NCBI GenBank assembly: GCA_963965975.1
Contig: OZ014412.1
Location: 9,157,849-9,221,848 of the forward strand
DNA length: 64,000 nt
Origin: Xestospongia bergquistia
Lineage: Eukaryota; Porifera; Demospongiae; Haplosclerida; Petrosiidae
Direction: 5' to 3'
The position numbers and the translations under genes were made by a program. Each line of letters begins with the position of its first letter. Positions within the stretch are counted from its first letter, which is position 1. Positions 63,215 through 64,000 of this stretch are shown one piece after another. The notes beneath the pieces were generated by a model. That model was not told the origin of the DNA. It was given only the letters and a program-made list of their open reading frames with translations, and made no database searches.

Positions 63215-64000
63215 TTATCTAAATCCCCAATCTGTCATTTTTTGCTGAGATTTTGCCATTATGATCATAGCAATCCCATTTGCAAAAAAACTTCTGATTG
63301 TCCCAGGAAAAATGCCTCGATAAAGAGCAAACAGTCCGCCCCTTTCTCTCACAGCCAGTATCCGTTTCCACACAGGTAGATCCTTCCCATAACTCCCTTG
63401 GACTTGTGACTTCATATATTCTAACGGCCACACAATCCACCATGCCATAGTAGCTGCAACCCCTCCCATTAAGAATTGTCCTAATATAGGTCTATCCAAT
63501 AGATTTGGATAAAATCGTTTTGTTGAGTCATATAGAATGAAAAATGTACACAGTAGTCCAACAGATCGACACCATGTTATTCCAAAGCCTTTATATACAT
63601 GTTGTAGTTTCCATGATTGGACAGTCTGTCGAGATATCTTCGCATACTCTAAAGGAGTCTCTATTAGTGCTCGGATAGTACCTCCACCCAAACCACCAAC
63701 TATGACACGAGTTTCTATTCCAAAAGTCCCTGGTATTCGGTACTTACCAAATGGTGAATCCATATATGTATAAATGGCTTCATAGAGAGAAAACTGAGTA
63801 GATCTATAAAAAATTGATCCAATTAATGGATATAAAGCACCTCTGTATAAACCACGAATCCTCTGATCATCCATAGTTTTAATGAATGAATGGATCATAT
63901 TTCTACTTTCAAATCCTCTCATTGCCTGCATTCTAGTTTTAATTGTGTCAAAAGGATGGCCGACCAGTACAGACGTAATTCCAAAAAAGGCACCTGGGAC
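63215..64000 (-). CDS. Mitochondrial carrier family (SLC25) protein, 5' partial
   Basis: One open exon reads leftward from the window edge to a TAA at 63217-63215, about 260 residues. It should lack only the first few residues. Three SLC25 signatures are visible: HPFDTIK, TPLEYAK and WPLEYMK, spaced about 90-100 residues apart. GALYPLIGSIFYRSTQFSLY and GIFPGTIRSFFANGIAM fit the even-numbered helices. It should sit in the inner mitochondrial membrane. PLEYAKISRQ and WWIVWPLEYMKSQ resemble a less studied subgroup, so the substrate is not assigned. Confidence 0.85.
   Translation of the reverse strand, partial: VPGAFFGITSVLVGHPFDTIKTRMQAMRGFESRNMIHSFIKTMDDQRIRGLYRGALYPLIGSIFYRSTQFSLYEAIYTYMDSPFGKYRIPGTFGIETRVIVGGLGGGTIRALIETPLEYAKISRQTVQSWKLQHVYKGFGITWCRSVGLLCTFFILYDSTKRFYPNLLDRPILGQFLMGGVAATMAWWIVWPLEYMKSQVQGSYGKDLPVWKRILAVRERGGLFALYRGIFPGTIRSFFANGIAMIIMAKSQQKMTDWGFR

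Overview
The window looks like nuclear DNA of an early-branching animal, most plausibly a demosponge. It is AT-rich and has many short GT-AG introns (about 50-150 bp) beside a few kilobase-scale ones. Its genes are animal-type: a CatSper channel subunit, a Bcl-3/IkB-type ankyrin protein, a NEK2-type kinase, and an AMOP/vWD/EGF membrane protein. The species is an inference. Exons were joined by hand from splice signals, reading frame and family resemblance, without transcripts or database searches.

Layout. 1-5932 (-): secreted family GH31 glycosidase with a nested trefoil domain, 3' end beyond the window. 6193-7962: 32-bp minisatellite of about 55 units directly upstream of it. 8392-9356 (-): V8-like serine protease pseudogene. 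9.4-12.3 kb: mostly non-coding, with a transposase-like remnant, a GC-rich hairpin and a MITE. 12902-20502 (+): 1731-residue type I membrane protein (IgGFc-binding-like, TIG, AMOP, vWD, 14 EGF, TM). 21151-22889 (+): broken partial duplicate of that gene. 23-27 kb: foldback elements and direct repeats. 27045-28130 (+): second protease copy, interrupted by one stop codon. 28.1-36.0 kb: no clear intact gene, but gene remnants, CpG/E2F-like blocks, a GC-rich hairpin and two perfect palindromes. 36124-37251 (+): intact third protease copy. 37568-46125 (+): CatSper3-like channel, 398 residues. 47092-56138 (+): Bcl-3/IkB-like protein, 759 residues, with a consensus kB site in its promoter. 56354-59759 (+): NEK2-like kinase, 353 residues. 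60.9-61.6 kb: 107-bp satellite. 63215-64000 (-): mitochondrial carrier, 5' end beyond the window.

No operon-like or single-pathway logic links the genes. The main themes are local duplication followed by decay (three proteases, two membrane-protein copies, six near-identical EGF exon pairs) and small inverted-repeat elements. Three of these elements can be compared with a related sequence inside the window that lacks the insertion, which fixes their ends and target-site duplications. Three perfect palindromes with a one-base centre are the strangest DNA structures. The clearest regulatory signals are the ATTGG/CCAAT array beside the glycosidase and the kB site beside the IkB-type gene.
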